Shown: piece by piece, positions 36,338 through 45,593 of the stretch
Layout of the letters: every line of letters starts with the position of its first letter
Position numbering within the stretch: position 1 is the first letter of the stretch
NCBI GenBank assembly: GCA_964605665.1
Contig: CAZSDP010000004.1
Location: 1-64,000 of the forward strand
Source of the DNA: CAZSDP01 sp964605665
GTDB taxonomy: Bacteria; Planctomycetota; UBA8108; UBA1146
DNA: 64,000 nt
Direction of reading: 5' to 3'
Notes under the pieces: generated by a model
The model's database searches: none
What the model was told of the DNA's origin: nothing
The model's input: the letters and a program-made list of their open reading frames with translations, nothing else
Translations under genes and position numbers: made by a program

Positions 36338-37219
36338 TCAAGCGTCCGGCTCTGATTTCCCATGCTTGAGCGCTTCTTTTGCTCGAGCAGCAGCCTGGGT
36401 AATCAATCCATGGATGGCGTTGGTTGGAATCAGGAACGCCCCAGCGCGAGCATTCCCCGCGGTGCGACCCATTCCCATGCCCATTCCCATTCCTCGACCA
36501 CCGCCACCAGAGTCGGCACCCTCAGCGGCAGCGGGAGTGCTGAGTACTCCGACAGCATGTCCAGACTTCGAGAAGAGAGGGATTCCACGCCCGCCGAAAC
36601 GACCATCGAAGCTAAACATCGTTCGAGGTTGCTCGATCTCCCCGGTGATACGAATTGTTCCGAAGTACGGTGCGTGGTCGTACTGCTCTTCGTGGCGACC
36701 GACTCCGATCAACTCTTCACCGATGTTCGCCTTCTGCTTTGGATCGAAGGGGACGGAAGCGAGTTTCTTGTCGCCGAGATTTTTGATTTGCACGAATGCG
36801 AGGTTCAGAGTTGAGTCGGTAGCGACCACCATCGACTCATGGACCGCCTCGTCTCCGGGAATCTTCACGCGGATGTTCTCGGTGCGGCTGGAAATGTCCA
36901 TTTCCTCATCGCCGCCACCACCTCGGCCGCCTCCACGGCCACCGCGACCTCGGAAGCCACCACGAATTCTCTGGGCGGCGGTCATCGCTTCGGCAGAGAT
37001 CATCACCAGCCCGGTTTCGGCGACGACGACGCCGGTCGCGGTGACTTCTCGTTCCATTTCACGACCGTTGAAGTCGGTCACGACGACCATTTCCACGGTG
37101 ACAATCGATGGAGCTTTGTCGGCGATGAACTTCTTGTAATCGACACTCTGTGCTTGGGCGGCTGCGGGAAGCAGCGATGCGACGATCGCAAATGCGACGA
37201 GAGTCGTGACGAGACGCAT
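36338..37219 (-). CDS. Degenerate trypsin/HtrA-like protein, triad lost
   Basis: 293 aa with a clean signal peptide (AAAQAQ near residue 24) and a trypsin-like layout: TGVVVAETGLVMISAEAM, then DSTLNLAFVQIKN, then FGGRGIPLFSKSGHAVGVL. Set against the intact neighbour's TNYHVAG, LTDLSVL and GGNSGGPLVDL, the catalytic His, Asp and Ser are all replaced. There are Gly/Arg-rich (RGGFRGRGGRGGGRGGGG) and GMGMGMG insertions. It is likely a periplasmic non-catalytic partner or adaptor. ATG 37219 follows GAGAGGA, 67 bases after the htrA stop, so the two are co-transcribed. Confidence 0.68.
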   Translation of the reverse strand: MRLVTTLVAFAIVASLLPAAAQAQSVDYKKFIADKAPSIVTVEMVVVTDFNGREMEREVTATGVVVAETGLVMISAEAMTAAQRIRGGFRGRGGRGGGRGGGGDEEMDISSRTENIRVKIPGDEAVHESMVVATDSTLNLAFVQIKNLGDKKLASVPFDPKQKANIGEELIGVGRHEEQYDHAPYFGTIRITGEIEQPRTMFSFDGRFGGRGIPLFSKSGHAVGVLSTPAAAEGADSGGGGRGMGMGMGMGRTAGNARAGAFLIPTNAIHGLITQAAARAKEALKHGKSEPDA

Positions 37220-37286
37220 GATTCCTCTCTTTCTGGTTCTCTCCGCTGATCGCAAGGCCTGGGAAGATATCTCAGGGCAGAAACGA

Positions 37287-39383
37287 TCAGTGGGAGAGCT
37301 CCCAATCTGGTTCGATGAAAATGTATGTGGTTCGGTAACCTCGTTCGACGAAGAAGCGAACGCGCTCAGGCTTCTGTTCTTCTATCGCCGCGAGAGACTC
37401 TTGCAGTGAGGCGATTCCGGAGATCGCAGTATCGTCGACCGAAATGATCCGGTCCATGACGGCGAGCCCAGATAGGCTGGCCCAACCCCCGGCGGTCACT
37501 CCGGTGACGAGCGCGCCGGTGACGTCGGCGTTCCAGCGCTTCTTGTGGCGGTCTTGAGCGGTGATCGCCCGGAACTCGAATTCGAAGAAGTCGTTCTCTC
37601 CCTTTTTGGCCCGACTTGGACCTTGAGGGGTTGCTTCGAGAGTGACGGGGACTTCTAGCTCGCCTTCTGGTCGATGCACTGTCAACGAAGCTTCTTCGCC
37701 GATGGTGAGCGACTCGATCGCTCGTTTCCAACGCGATTGATCTTGGGATCGATATGCCTTGAGAGGCCGCCCGTCGATCGCGGTGATGATGTCTCCGACT
37801 TGAATTCCTGCTGAAGCGGCCATCGTTTGCGGTAGGACACGTGTGACTCGGAAACCACGGGTGCCTTCGTGACCGAGAGCCTTGGCGATCGCCGGGAAGA
37901 TCACTTGGGTTTCGACTCCGATCCACGCCTTCGGTAGCTCTGTAGCGCGATATGAGTTTTCGCGAGAAGGCGCGGGTTCCAAGACGGTGACCAGGTCTTG
38001 GTTTCCTCGGCGAATTCGGAGGACTGCTCCGTCATCTCCGTGCTCTCTCCAGGCGGAGACAAATGTTCTGCGATCGACGATTGGAACCCCGTCAAACTCG
38101 AGGATGACGTCTCCGCGGGCGAGGGGCGGCGTCGCAGCATCTGCGGGTCGGCCTGGTCTGAGACCGGTGATCAACACCCCGTCGGTCGTCGAATAGCGAC
38201 GAGCGAGCGCCATCTGTCTGGTGATCCCGCGGACCGTAATGCCCCATTCGCGGATCTCTGTTTGGTCGTCGAGAGAATCTCCCAGTCGATCTACCACGAC
38301 CGTCGTCTTTTCCTGACGGCCATCCCGATCAAAGGTGACTTCGACCGATTCTCCTTCGAGATGGCGTGAGAGTCGCTCGTAGAAGACCGGTACTTCTTCA
38401 AAAGCTCGGACTGCAACCGAGTTTCCTTCGACGCTGAGAATCCGGTCCCCAGGCTGTAGACCTGCTCGATCTGCTGGTCCTTCTTCGACAACCCAACTCA
38501 CCAAAGCTCCCTCATTGAGACCGAGCTTGTCGACGGGCAGAACGGAGAGACCAAACCAGCCACGGCGAACTTCTCCATGCTCGAGAGCCTGCTCCAAGAC
38601 GTCTTGAGCCAAGTTCGAAGGGATCGCAAAGCCGACGCCGTTGCCGCCGAGCTCATTGATTCCGACGACATTGCCAGCGAGGTCGACGAGGGGGCCGCCA
38701 GAGTTGCCTCCGAGGATCAGAGCATCGTGTTGAATCCAGCGGGTCAACAGGCCCGTCATCTGACCGCTTCCCAAGTCGCGTTCTTCGATCTCGGCGCCGG
38801 TGAAGCTGGTAAAGACCCTGCGCGGATGGGAGACGATTCCAAGGGTCATCGAACTGGAGAGGGTTTGGGGATTTCCCATCGCGAGAACCTGGTCCCCGAC
38901 TTGTAGTGAGTCCGAGTCTCCCAGTTCTGCGTGTTGGACCCGTTCACCTGGTGGCAGTTCGAGGCGAAGTACCGATAGATCTGTCAGTGGATCGTGGACG
39001 ATCACCGCTCCTTCGAACTTGCGGCCATCCACCAACCGGCAGGTGATTCGTGTGGTTTCTCCCGCGACGTGATAGTTGGTCAAGACGTGGCCCTCGGGAG
39101 TGACGATGACTCCGCTACCGGCGGCGGGGAATTTTCGAGATCGGCCTCCCTCGAAGCTCTGACCCACCACTGCGATGTTCACCAGAGCTGGATAGACCTT
39201 TTCACGGGCGAGCTCGAGCTCATTCGAAACTTCGTCGGTGGGAGATCCGGTCCCATCGGCCGGCGCGCTGAACAGTACGAGGAACAAGATGCAGCAAGAA
39301 GAGATCAGAACCTTGCGGGTAAGGTTGGTTGATCTATCGATGCTGCGCCTCAAAGACTCAGAGCTCACTTGGATACGCTTCAA
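37287..39383 (-). CDS. HtrA/DegP-type serine protease with several PDZ domains
   Basis: 698 aa, larger than usual DegP (about 450-475). A signal or anchor segment (24-42) is followed by the protease domain with triad H105 (TNYHVAG), D135 (LTDLSVL) and S228 (GGNSGGPL). PDZ-like modules lie at about 265-350, 365-455, 480-580 and 595-690, each with a GLRPG, GDIITAIDG or MDRIISVDD type pattern. It should degrade or hold misfolded periplasmic proteins. The start is TTG 39383 with GGAGGTGG upstream. It is first in a pair with the degenerate paralogue. Confidence 0.9.
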   Translation of the reverse strand: MKRIQVSSESLRRSIDRSTNLTRKVLISSCCILFLVLFSAPADGTGSPTDEVSNELELAREKVYPALVNIAVVGQSFEGGRSRKFPAAGSGVIVTPEGHVLTNYHVAGETTRITCRLVDGRKFEGAVIVHDPLTDLSVLRLELPPGERVQHAELGDSDSLQVGDQVLAMGNPQTLSSSMTLGIVSHPRRVFTSFTGAEIEERDLGSGQMTGLLTRWIQHDALILGGNSGGPLVDLAGNVVGINELGGNGVGFAIPSNLAQDVLEQALEHGEVRRGWFGLSVLPVDKLGLNEGALVSWVVEEGPADRAGLQPGDRILSVEGNSVAVRAFEEVPVFYERLSRHLEGESVEVTFDRDGRQEKTTVVVDRLGDSLDDQTEIREWGITVRGITRQMALARRYSTTDGVLITGLRPGRPADAATPPLARGDVILEFDGVPIVDRRTFVSAWREHGDDGAVLRIRRGNQDLVTVLEPAPSRENSYRATELPKAWIGVETQVIFPAIAKALGHEGTRGFRVTRVLPQTMAASAGIQVGDIITAIDGRPLKAYRSQDQSRWKRAIESLTIGEEASLTVHRPEGELEVPVTLEATPQGPSRAKKGENDFFEFEFRAITAQDRHKKRWNADVTGALVTGVTAGGWASLSGLAVMDRIISVDDTAISGIASLQESLAAIEEQKPERVRFFVERGYRTTYIFIEPDWELSH

Positions 39384-39675
39384 CTGTCCACCTCCCTCGT
39401 CGATCGCTCAAAGTTCACCGGCTTCTCGCAATGCCACCGGTTTTCCAGGCGCCTGCTCACCCGAGGCATCCAGGAAGAATGCTCTCTCTAGGAAGACCCG
39501 TAACTCCCCAGCAAAGAAGGTACAGCCAAACCAGATCGACCTTCTAGACCGCGTTCAGAAGAAAATAGGTCTCACCCTCCTCCGAAAAGTCTCGCGACCG
39601 GAGTCGACCAAATGAGTGGAGGAGTCTGTGGGGGTATCCCCGGCGAATCGAAGAGGTTTCGGAGGAAAATTGATC

Positions 39676-40215
39676 TCAGGGAGATTCTTCCGAATCGGAC
39701 CAGATCTCCCCGATGATCGCCTGGTGGTGGGCGGTGTGGATTCGAGCGAATTGGAGCCATTCCCACGGGGTCAGCGCGCCGAGACTGGGATGCGCGATTC
39801 TCCCCGTTAGACCCCCCCAGATCGAGATACGAGGGCGGAGACTCGCCCAAGAGTCGATCTCCTTCAGGAGCATTTTCCGCAGTTCTGAAGCGCAAGGAGC
39901 GTCGGACGGGAGCACGACCGACGGGCTTTCCGCCACGCCACGAGGAATTTTGCCGGAGCTGCGGATCTGGTCCCACTCTGGACCCGGGGGGGGGTGGGGG
40001 CCGTCGTCCCGTCCCCGTTCGATGGCGAGGAGCGCTCTTCGATTGAGTCTGATTGCCAGAATGGTGTGTTCGAGGTGTTGAGCGATCGACCAAACGCTAT
40101 CGGCACTGCGGGTGGATCCCCGTTCAGAGGTGCAGAATTGGGTTAGGGATTGCAACTCGGTCAGAAACTCCCGCAGCGAGTGTTCGATCGACTGCGCTGA
40201 AGACTCACCGGTCAA
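39676..40215 (-). CDS. DinB-fold protein (DinB/DUF1569-like)
   Basis: A 179-aa four-helix-bundle protein with the DinB superfamily metal-histidine pattern: WSIAQHLEH near residue 43, and RIHTAHHQAIIGEIW near the C terminus. Preceding it is HPSLGALTPWEWLQFA, typical of DUF1569/DinB_2. Such proteins are often thiol-dependent transferases or of unknown role. The start is TTG 40215, three bases after the desaturase stop, with its ribosome site (GGAG) inside the desaturase 3' end, so the two are coupled. Confidence 0.75.
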   Translation of the reverse strand: MTGESSAQSIEHSLREFLTELQSLTQFCTSERGSTRSADSVWSIAQHLEHTILAIRLNRRALLAIERGRDDGPHPPPGPEWDQIRSSGKIPRGVAESPSVVLPSDAPCASELRKMLLKEIDSWASLRPRISIWGGLTGRIAHPSLGALTPWEWLQFARIHTAHHQAIIGEIWSDSEESP

Positions 40216-40218
40216 GGT

Positions 40219-41448
40219 CTAGGCTCCGACCGGCACGAGCTCATCGTTGCTGAGAATTCGTTTCGAAACCTGTTCCACCAGCAGTTGTCGGACTCTCTCG
40301 ACGACTTGGTCAAGGTGTGGAGTTTCGGTGAACATCGACCGCGCCTTCGCTCTCAATTCTTCAAAAGATGGAACGGCTTCACTGATCGATTCCTGCAGAT
40401 TCGATAGACGGCGTTTCGCTTCATCGGAAGACAACTCGAGACGAGCTCTTCCTTCGAACAGCTTCTCTTCCACTCGATCGGTGATGGTATCGATGGGAAT
40501 ACTGTCCATCAGCTGTTGGGAAACTCTCTCGAGAACTCCCTGACCGAGGGGTCGTTGCGCCTTGACGATATCGCGGGGCGGCGAGCGAAGTTCCCAAACC
40601 AAATGGAACCAAGATAGGACGTAGAGCGTGTAATAGGTGCAGTCAATCTCCCACCAGCGGAATCCCTGCCGGGTCGAAGTTTGATAGTAATGGTGATTAT
40701 TGTGCCAACCCTCGCCGAGGGCGATCAGGGCCAAGATCCAGTTGTTCCTGGAGTCGTCTCCAGTGAGATAGCGCTGTTTCCCTGACACGTGGGCCAGAGA
40801 ATTGATCATGAAGGTCCCATGGTAGAGAAGCACCGTACTGAGGAAGAAGCCCACGAAGAGACCAATCCAACCCCAAACGAGATAGACGGCGACGCCGAGC
40901 AATGCTGCAGGCAGGTATCTGTTCCGGTCGAGCCAGCGAAGCTCTGGGTACTTCAGTAGGTCGGGAACCAACTCCTCGTCGCAATGAGACTCCTGGCGCG
41001 AGAAGATCCAACCCATGTGCGAGTACCAAAATCCTCGATGCCTCGGTGAGTGCACATCTTGGAGAGTGTCGGAGGTCTTGTGGTGTGCTCGGTGCATCGC
41101 TGCCCACCAGATCGCCCCTCGTTGAGCGGAACTCTGTGCGAGAAAAGCGAGCAAGAACTGCCCAACTCGACTTGTCTTGTAAGTTCGATGGGAGAAGTAG
41201 CGATGATATCCAGCGGTGACTCCGAACATGCGCACGAGATAGAGCACTGCGCAGAGAATCAAAGTCTCTGCAGTGACACCGGTCCAGAGAATTCCCAAGC
41301 AAGCCAGATGGACGAGGACAAATGGGATTGTCGCTGGATAGATGATGTCGTCGTGGGCTTCCGCAGAATGGGGAGGATCGACAGACCCCTGCTGCGACTT
41401 GGTTGGGGGCGCGCCCGTACTCACGGGCTGCACTTCCTTGGTGCTCAT
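40219..41448 (-). CDS. Acyl-CoA/acyl-lipid desaturase (delta-9 type), extended C terminus
   Basis: A 409-aa membrane di-iron desaturase that puts double bonds into saturated acyl chains. Histidine boxes are HRYFSH (82-87), HRAHH (119-123) and HNNHH (249-253). Four hydrophobic helices surround them. After about residue 300 comes a roughly 110-residue hydrophilic, helix-prone extension not usual in this family. ATG 41448 has GGAGG five bases upstream. It is followed directly by the DinB-like gene. It probably adjusts membrane fluidity. Confidence 0.9.
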   Translation of the reverse strand: MSTKEVQPVSTGAPPTKSQQGSVDPPHSAEAHDDIIYPATIPFVLVHLACLGILWTGVTAETLILCAVLYLVRMFGVTAGYHRYFSHRTYKTSRVGQFLLAFLAQSSAQRGAIWWAAMHRAHHKTSDTLQDVHSPRHRGFWYSHMGWIFSRQESHCDEELVPDLLKYPELRWLDRNRYLPAALLGVAVYLVWGWIGLFVGFFLSTVLLYHGTFMINSLAHVSGKQRYLTGDDSRNNWILALIALGEGWHNNHHYYQTSTRQGFRWWEIDCTYYTLYVLSWFHLVWELRSPPRDIVKAQRPLGQGVLERVSQQLMDSIPIDTITDRVEEKLFEGRARLELSSDEAKRRLSNLQESISEAVPSFEELRAKARSMFTETPHLDQVVERVRQLLVEQVSKRILSNDELVPVGA

Positions 41449-41838
41449 CTCATCCTCCGTCTCGAACAGGTGGCCGATTCGGACCTGGCTGGCGGGTCTT
41501 CACCGGGATCCGCGTAGAAGCGGCGGAAGACATGTCCGATCATTGGGGGCTCTCCCCACCTGTTTCCATGGCGTGTGACGGACGGAAGTCTGGATGATTC
41601 TGACTCAGTTGTCGACCTGATTGGTGCGATTCCCCCGGACGGTGTGATCTCGGCCCCATTTGCCCCCTTTGAGGGGAGCCAAAGCCGTTTTTTTGGTGAA
41701 GATGACCGGATCTTCATAATCGGGGCTACCGGGTCGGTGGAGGAGAGTAGCCCCTCTTGAGGCGAGGGGGTCCGGTGGGGGATTCTCGGCGCTCCTCATC
41801 ACTGGATTCCGATCAGAGGAGGAAAGTGCGGGGTTGGG
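41449..41838. other. Intergenic region between two minus-strand units
   Basis: About 390 bases hold the 3' hairpins of the five-gene operon (see 41722-41754) and presumably the desaturase promoter. No supported small gene or tRNA was seen. Confidence 0.4.
41722..41754 (-). terminator. Hairpin downstream of the five-gene operon
   Basis: GGGGCTAC (41722-41729) pairs with GTAGCCCC (41747-41754). The same C-run can instead pair with GAGGGG at 41764-41769. It lies about 85 bases after the last stop of the operon and lacks a U-run, so termination would be inefficient or factor dependent. Confidence 0.35.
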
Positions 41839-43026
41839 CTACTCGGGGGGCTGTTCCTGTTCACCGTATCCGACGAGTTCGACATATCCCCACCCGTTCC
41901 GAGATCCCGAGACATCGACGGCTCCTTCCCAGTAGAGGGTTGAGAGCCGCAACTCTTGGTCTGCTAAGACCGGCACGACTTCGACCGATAGAGCATGAGA
42001 CGGAACTTCAATTTTCCATCGACTCGGATATTCAATGCCGGTGATCGAACTCCGCCACGAGTCGAGAACGGTCAATTGAAAGTGGTCGCAGGAGAGCCGG
42101 TGGACCGACTCTCCATCGATCCAAACTCCAACGCTGAAGGGGGAGCTGGTTCCATCGTCACGTCGCATTTCGTACACCATCAGCTCGGTGCCATCTTCGA
42201 ATTGCAACGCAAACCAATCCCACCCGGCGAGCCCCTCGCTCAAGACACTCGTCGACCACTCATGATCGAACCATGCCAGCCCCTCCACCGGCGTGGTGAC
42301 TCCCCCGACCTCGATCGAGCCTGAGGCTTCTAATCGCGGATATGAGTAGTAGTGACTCGCATTCCCCGGTTCAGGTCCCTTACGGCTATAACCTCGGTCT
42401 CCCTGAAGAAGCGGTGGTTCGAGACCATCGAGTTGTAGCTCGACCGATATCTTCTCTCCATCGTGGTCGCCATCGGCTCGCAAAGTGAGAGGAAACGGCA
42501 GTGGACCTCCACTCTGAGCGGTGAGTGACCAGGTTTCATTCCAAACCCGCCATGGCTCCGCCTCTGCCCCGGCGAGTCCAAGGGAATTGCGGCTGAATCT
42601 CTCAAAGGAATGGAATTTCTTCCTTCGGACGTCGGTGAGGGCGAAGTGCGCCATGAAGAGGTCATCGGTCGCCCAGGCGCTCTGGCGCTCGATTGAAGGA
42701 GTGCTCTTCGGAAGGCCGAAACGAAAGAACGTGACCTCCACTCCATAGCGGTGCCCTTCGGCGGATTCGAGATTCGAAGTGGTGTACCACCATTCGATTT
42801 GCATATCTGGATGGGGCCCGTGATCTGGCGGAAACGTGAGATCTCGCGGCGACTCGACTCTCGAAAAACCACCGGTATCGGTGCTTTTCAAGAGAGAGAC
42901 CACTTCAGTGCTTCCGACCGACGAGTGCTTCGAGGTGTCGATTGTCTGCGAAGGGCGGCGCTCTTCCACCGTGAAGAGAAGGCTCAAGATAGCGAGTAGC
43001 GCAATCGCGATCAGAAGACGTCTCAT
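41839..43026 (-). CDS. AttH/CrtC-like lipocalin-fold secreted protein
   Basis: 395 aa from ATG 43026. A signal/anchor segment (MRRLLIAIALLAILSLLF) is followed by the two-lipocalin AttH / carotenoid 1,2-hydratase N-terminal-like family. Marks are FPPDHGPHPDMQIEWWYTTSNL, YYSYPRLEASGSI, VEGLAWFDHEWST and GWDWFALQFEDGTELMVYEMRR. In att-type clusters such a protein follows an FtsX permease and an ABC ATPase, exactly as here. The natural ligand or reaction is uncertain, with hydrophobic or lipid-like molecules most likely. It overlaps the permease gene by four bases (ATGA). Confidence 0.82.
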   Translation of the reverse strand: MRRLLIAIALLAILSLLFTVEERRPSQTIDTSKHSSVGSTEVVSLLKSTDTGGFSRVESPRDLTFPPDHGPHPDMQIEWWYTTSNLESAEGHRYGVEVTFFRFGLPKSTPSIERQSAWATDDLFMAHFALTDVRRKKFHSFERFSRNSLGLAGAEAEPWRVWNETWSLTAQSGGPLPFPLTLRADGDHDGEKISVELQLDGLEPPLLQGDRGYSRKGPEPGNASHYYSYPRLEASGSIEVGGVTTPVEGLAWFDHEWSTSVLSEGLAGWDWFALQFEDGTELMVYEMRRDDGTSSPFSVGVWIDGESVHRLSCDHFQLTVLDSWRSSITGIEYPSRWKIEVPSHALSVEVVPVLADQELRLSTLYWEGAVDVSGSRNGWGYVELVGYGEQEQPPE

Positions 43027-45593
43027 GATTCGGTCTCCCTGAGTGCTTCCGGAATTTGAGTTCGACCGATCGAGCGAGCTGGAAGAAGGCCCGCCAGCAG
43101 CGCAGCTCCGGTGGCGAGTCCGATACCGGAAAGGAGTGGTCCAGGCTCTACCGTTAGCTCGATCGACCACCCGAAGCTGCGTTCGTTGACCACCATCGTC
43201 AGGATTGCCGCGGAGATCACTCCCAATGGAATCGCAATCACGCCGGCGATCACTCCTAGACCTCCCGTTTGGAATAGAATCAGTCCGGTGACTTCTCGAG
43301 TCGTCAAACCGGTTGCGCGAAGAACCCCAAATTCTCGGGCGCGATCGAGTTCGAGAGTGACCAGAGCCCCAAAAATTCCGATCGCTGCCACGATCATCGC
43401 GAGCCAACGAATCACCTCGGTCACGCGAAATGTCCGATCGAAAATTTCTAGAGTTTCTCGACGAAGTGCTGCGGTAGGTCGGACTCTCAATCCGGGGAAC
43501 TCCGCAAACAAATTCTCCAATTCGTTCGCGACTTCCTCTGACTTGTCTCCTTCTTTCAAGAAGATTGCGATCGAGGTTGCTCCCTCGACCGAGTGGTACT
43601 TCTCGAATGTCGGTCGCGAGATAGCGACGTATCCAAGGTCGCTCGAGTAGTCTCTGAAGATCCCGAGGACTTCAAAGTCGATCATCCCTTGGTCGGTTCG
43701 GAGAGCCAATTGGTCTCCGGTTCCAACACGATAACGATGAGAGAAGGGCTCTGAGATCAGCAGGCCTGGAGGAGTTCCGGCGAGCCACGATTCGAGAGAG
43801 ATCGGTTGCTCCAGAGGGAGCCCTAAATTTGCTGGTGTGTCCGCAGAAAGAACTGAGATGCGGATCAATCCATGTTCACTCGGGAGTTCCACATGTCGAT
43901 TCTCAATCACCCTCTCCGTGGCCGGGTGTTTTCCGATTGTTGATGAGATCGCTTCTGGAAGGGGGAGTCGCGCGCCGTACCGGGCGACTGCACTCGGAGC
44001 ACCGATATACACATCGGCGGGGAGGGGGTCTTCGAGCCAATCGATAAGACTCCCCCGGAAACTCCCGATCATCGTTGAAACTCCAACTGACATCGAGACC
44101 GCGATTGCGAGGGCCGCGATCGCTAACCCAGTTCGACTCAGTTGAGCAGAGATGCCATGAAGCGCCATTCTCCCCACGAGACCAACTCTTCGACCGATAG
44201 AGCGAAGAGACAGATTGATGAGGAGCTGAACCAACCACGGCGTCGCGAGTGCGAAGGCGAGTAACACCGCAAGCAGAGATCCATACCCGGCGACGAGGTG
44301 GCGGGTTGGGAGTACGACAAAGAGAACGGCAAGGGCGAAGAGGGCGACCGCCCCGACGGCGCGCTTTCGCGAATTGCGACGAGCGGAAGCTTCGAGACTA
44401 GAACGTGCGAGTACCGCCCGTAGATCGGTTCGACTCGCTTCGATAGCGGGGATCAACGCGGAGAGGAGACTGGCGGCCAAGCCGAGCAGGGCAGCTTTGA
44501 CCAAGGAGGTGCTGGAGATCTCGATCACTTCCTCACCGAGGACGGAGTAGAGATCTTCGATGGTGGCGCGAACGATTGCGGTCAGCCCTCTCCCGAGAGC
44601 GATTCCCGCGAGAAGGCCGAGTGCGGTCCCAGCGATTCCGAAGGTGAGCGCTTCGGTGAGGATCAGCTGAACGAGTTCTCGTTTCCGCACTCCATAGGCG
44701 CGAAGTCGACCCCAGAGCATTCTTCGTGAGAGCACAGAGACTGTTACGGTCTGATGAATGAGAAAGATCCCGACCACCAAGGAGAGCAGTCCGAGTGCTT
44801 GGAGATTCAGCCGAAACGCTTGAGTCATCGCCTCAAATGACTTGGCGCGATCAGAAGTGGGGACGATCTCAACCGAGTCGGGGAGGAGCGTGCTCAATGA
44901 AGAGGGGATCGGCGCATCGGTCGACCCCAAGTTCAAGTCGATTCGATCGAGGTGACCGATCTTCTGAAGGAGCTCCTGTGCTGTCGCGATGTCGACAAGA
45001 ACGAGCCGTGCTGCCGCACGACGCGCGAGGTCGTTCGTCGCTCGCCAAGTTCCCACGACCTCGAGATGATGTCTCCTGGCCACGATACTGATTTCCAGAC
45101 GATCGCCGACCGCGACACCGAGGCTCTCCGCAGCGCTCTCTTCGAGCATCGCTGCTCCGGGGGTGGTGAGGAACTTCGAGATATTGCCCTCGGCTGCGTC
45201 ATTCGCAAATGAGCGAAAGCCTGCTTCTGCATAGAGGTCGAGTCCGAGAAGGGTTCGCACCGGGGGAGGCTCGAGTGCCTGAAGAGGGATCTTCGAAGTG
45301 GAGAGAATCCGGATCTCTCCTTCCACCACGGGTGCGCATTCTCGCAATCCCGCTTCAAGGCGAAGGTCGCGGTAGAGTTCTTCTGGAACTCCTTCGCTCC
45401 CAGCGATGATCGAGTGTGTGGCGTTTCCAGTGATCCCCGAAATCGATTGTTCGAATGCTTGCTGAGCGCTCTTCAATGCTAGATCGATCGCCACGACCGT
45501 GGCGACACCGAGCGCAATCCCCAGCAGGCAGAGGCAGAGTTGACCAGGGTGTTCTAGTAGGTGCCGACGGCTGGCGGTACTGAGGAGACTCAA
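43023..45593 (-). CDS. FtsX/MacB-family ABC transporter permease
   Basis: An 856-aa inner-membrane protein with an N-terminal helix (22-40) followed by a large periplasmic domain. An FtsX block of helices lies at about 265-385, another pair and a second periplasmic domain follow (to about 700), and a second FtsX block lies at about 735-850. The double FtsX layout is that of mechanotransmission exporters that move lipoproteins, lipids or peptides between membrane leaflets and periplasm. The start is TTG 45593, which overlaps the ATPase stop (TTGA). Confidence 0.9.
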   Translation of the reverse strand: MSLLSTASRRHLLEHPGQLCLCLLGIALGVATVVAIDLALKSAQQAFEQSISGITGNATHSIIAGSEGVPEELYRDLRLEAGLRECAPVVEGEIRILSTSKIPLQALEPPPVRTLLGLDLYAEAGFRSFANDAAEGNISKFLTTPGAAMLEESAAESLGVAVGDRLEISIVARRHHLEVVGTWRATNDLARRAAARLVLVDIATAQELLQKIGHLDRIDLNLGSTDAPIPSSLSTLLPDSVEIVPTSDRAKSFEAMTQAFRLNLQALGLLSLVVGIFLIHQTVTVSVLSRRMLWGRLRAYGVRKRELVQLILTEALTFGIAGTALGLLAGIALGRGLTAIVRATIEDLYSVLGEEVIEISSTSLVKAALLGLAASLLSALIPAIEASRTDLRAVLARSSLEASARRNSRKRAVGAVALFALAVLFVVLPTRHLVAGYGSLLAVLLAFALATPWLVQLLINLSLRSIGRRVGLVGRMALHGISAQLSRTGLAIAALAIAVSMSVGVSTMIGSFRGSLIDWLEDPLPADVYIGAPSAVARYGARLPLPEAISSTIGKHPATERVIENRHVELPSEHGLIRISVLSADTPANLGLPLEQPISLESWLAGTPPGLLISEPFSHRYRVGTGDQLALRTDQGMIDFEVLGIFRDYSSDLGYVAISRPTFEKYHSVEGATSIAIFLKEGDKSEEVANELENLFAEFPGLRVRPTAALRRETLEIFDRTFRVTEVIRWLAMIVAAIGIFGALVTLELDRAREFGVLRATGLTTREVTGLILFQTGGLGVIAGVIAIPLGVISAAILTMVVNERSFGWSIELTVEPGPLLSGIGLATGAALLAGLLPARSIGRTQIPEALRETES

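Noticed and set aside
36839..37249. 136-aa plus-strand ORF opposite the degenerate protease
   Set aside because: It is antisense of a gene with a signal peptide; the Ala/Thr/Ser repeats mirror the Gly/Arg region.
41839..43407. 522-aa version of the AttH-like protein
   Set aside because: The first 127 residues are a low-quality Arg/Ser stretch inside the permease gene. ATG 43026 gives a normal signal peptide and an ATGA overlap.
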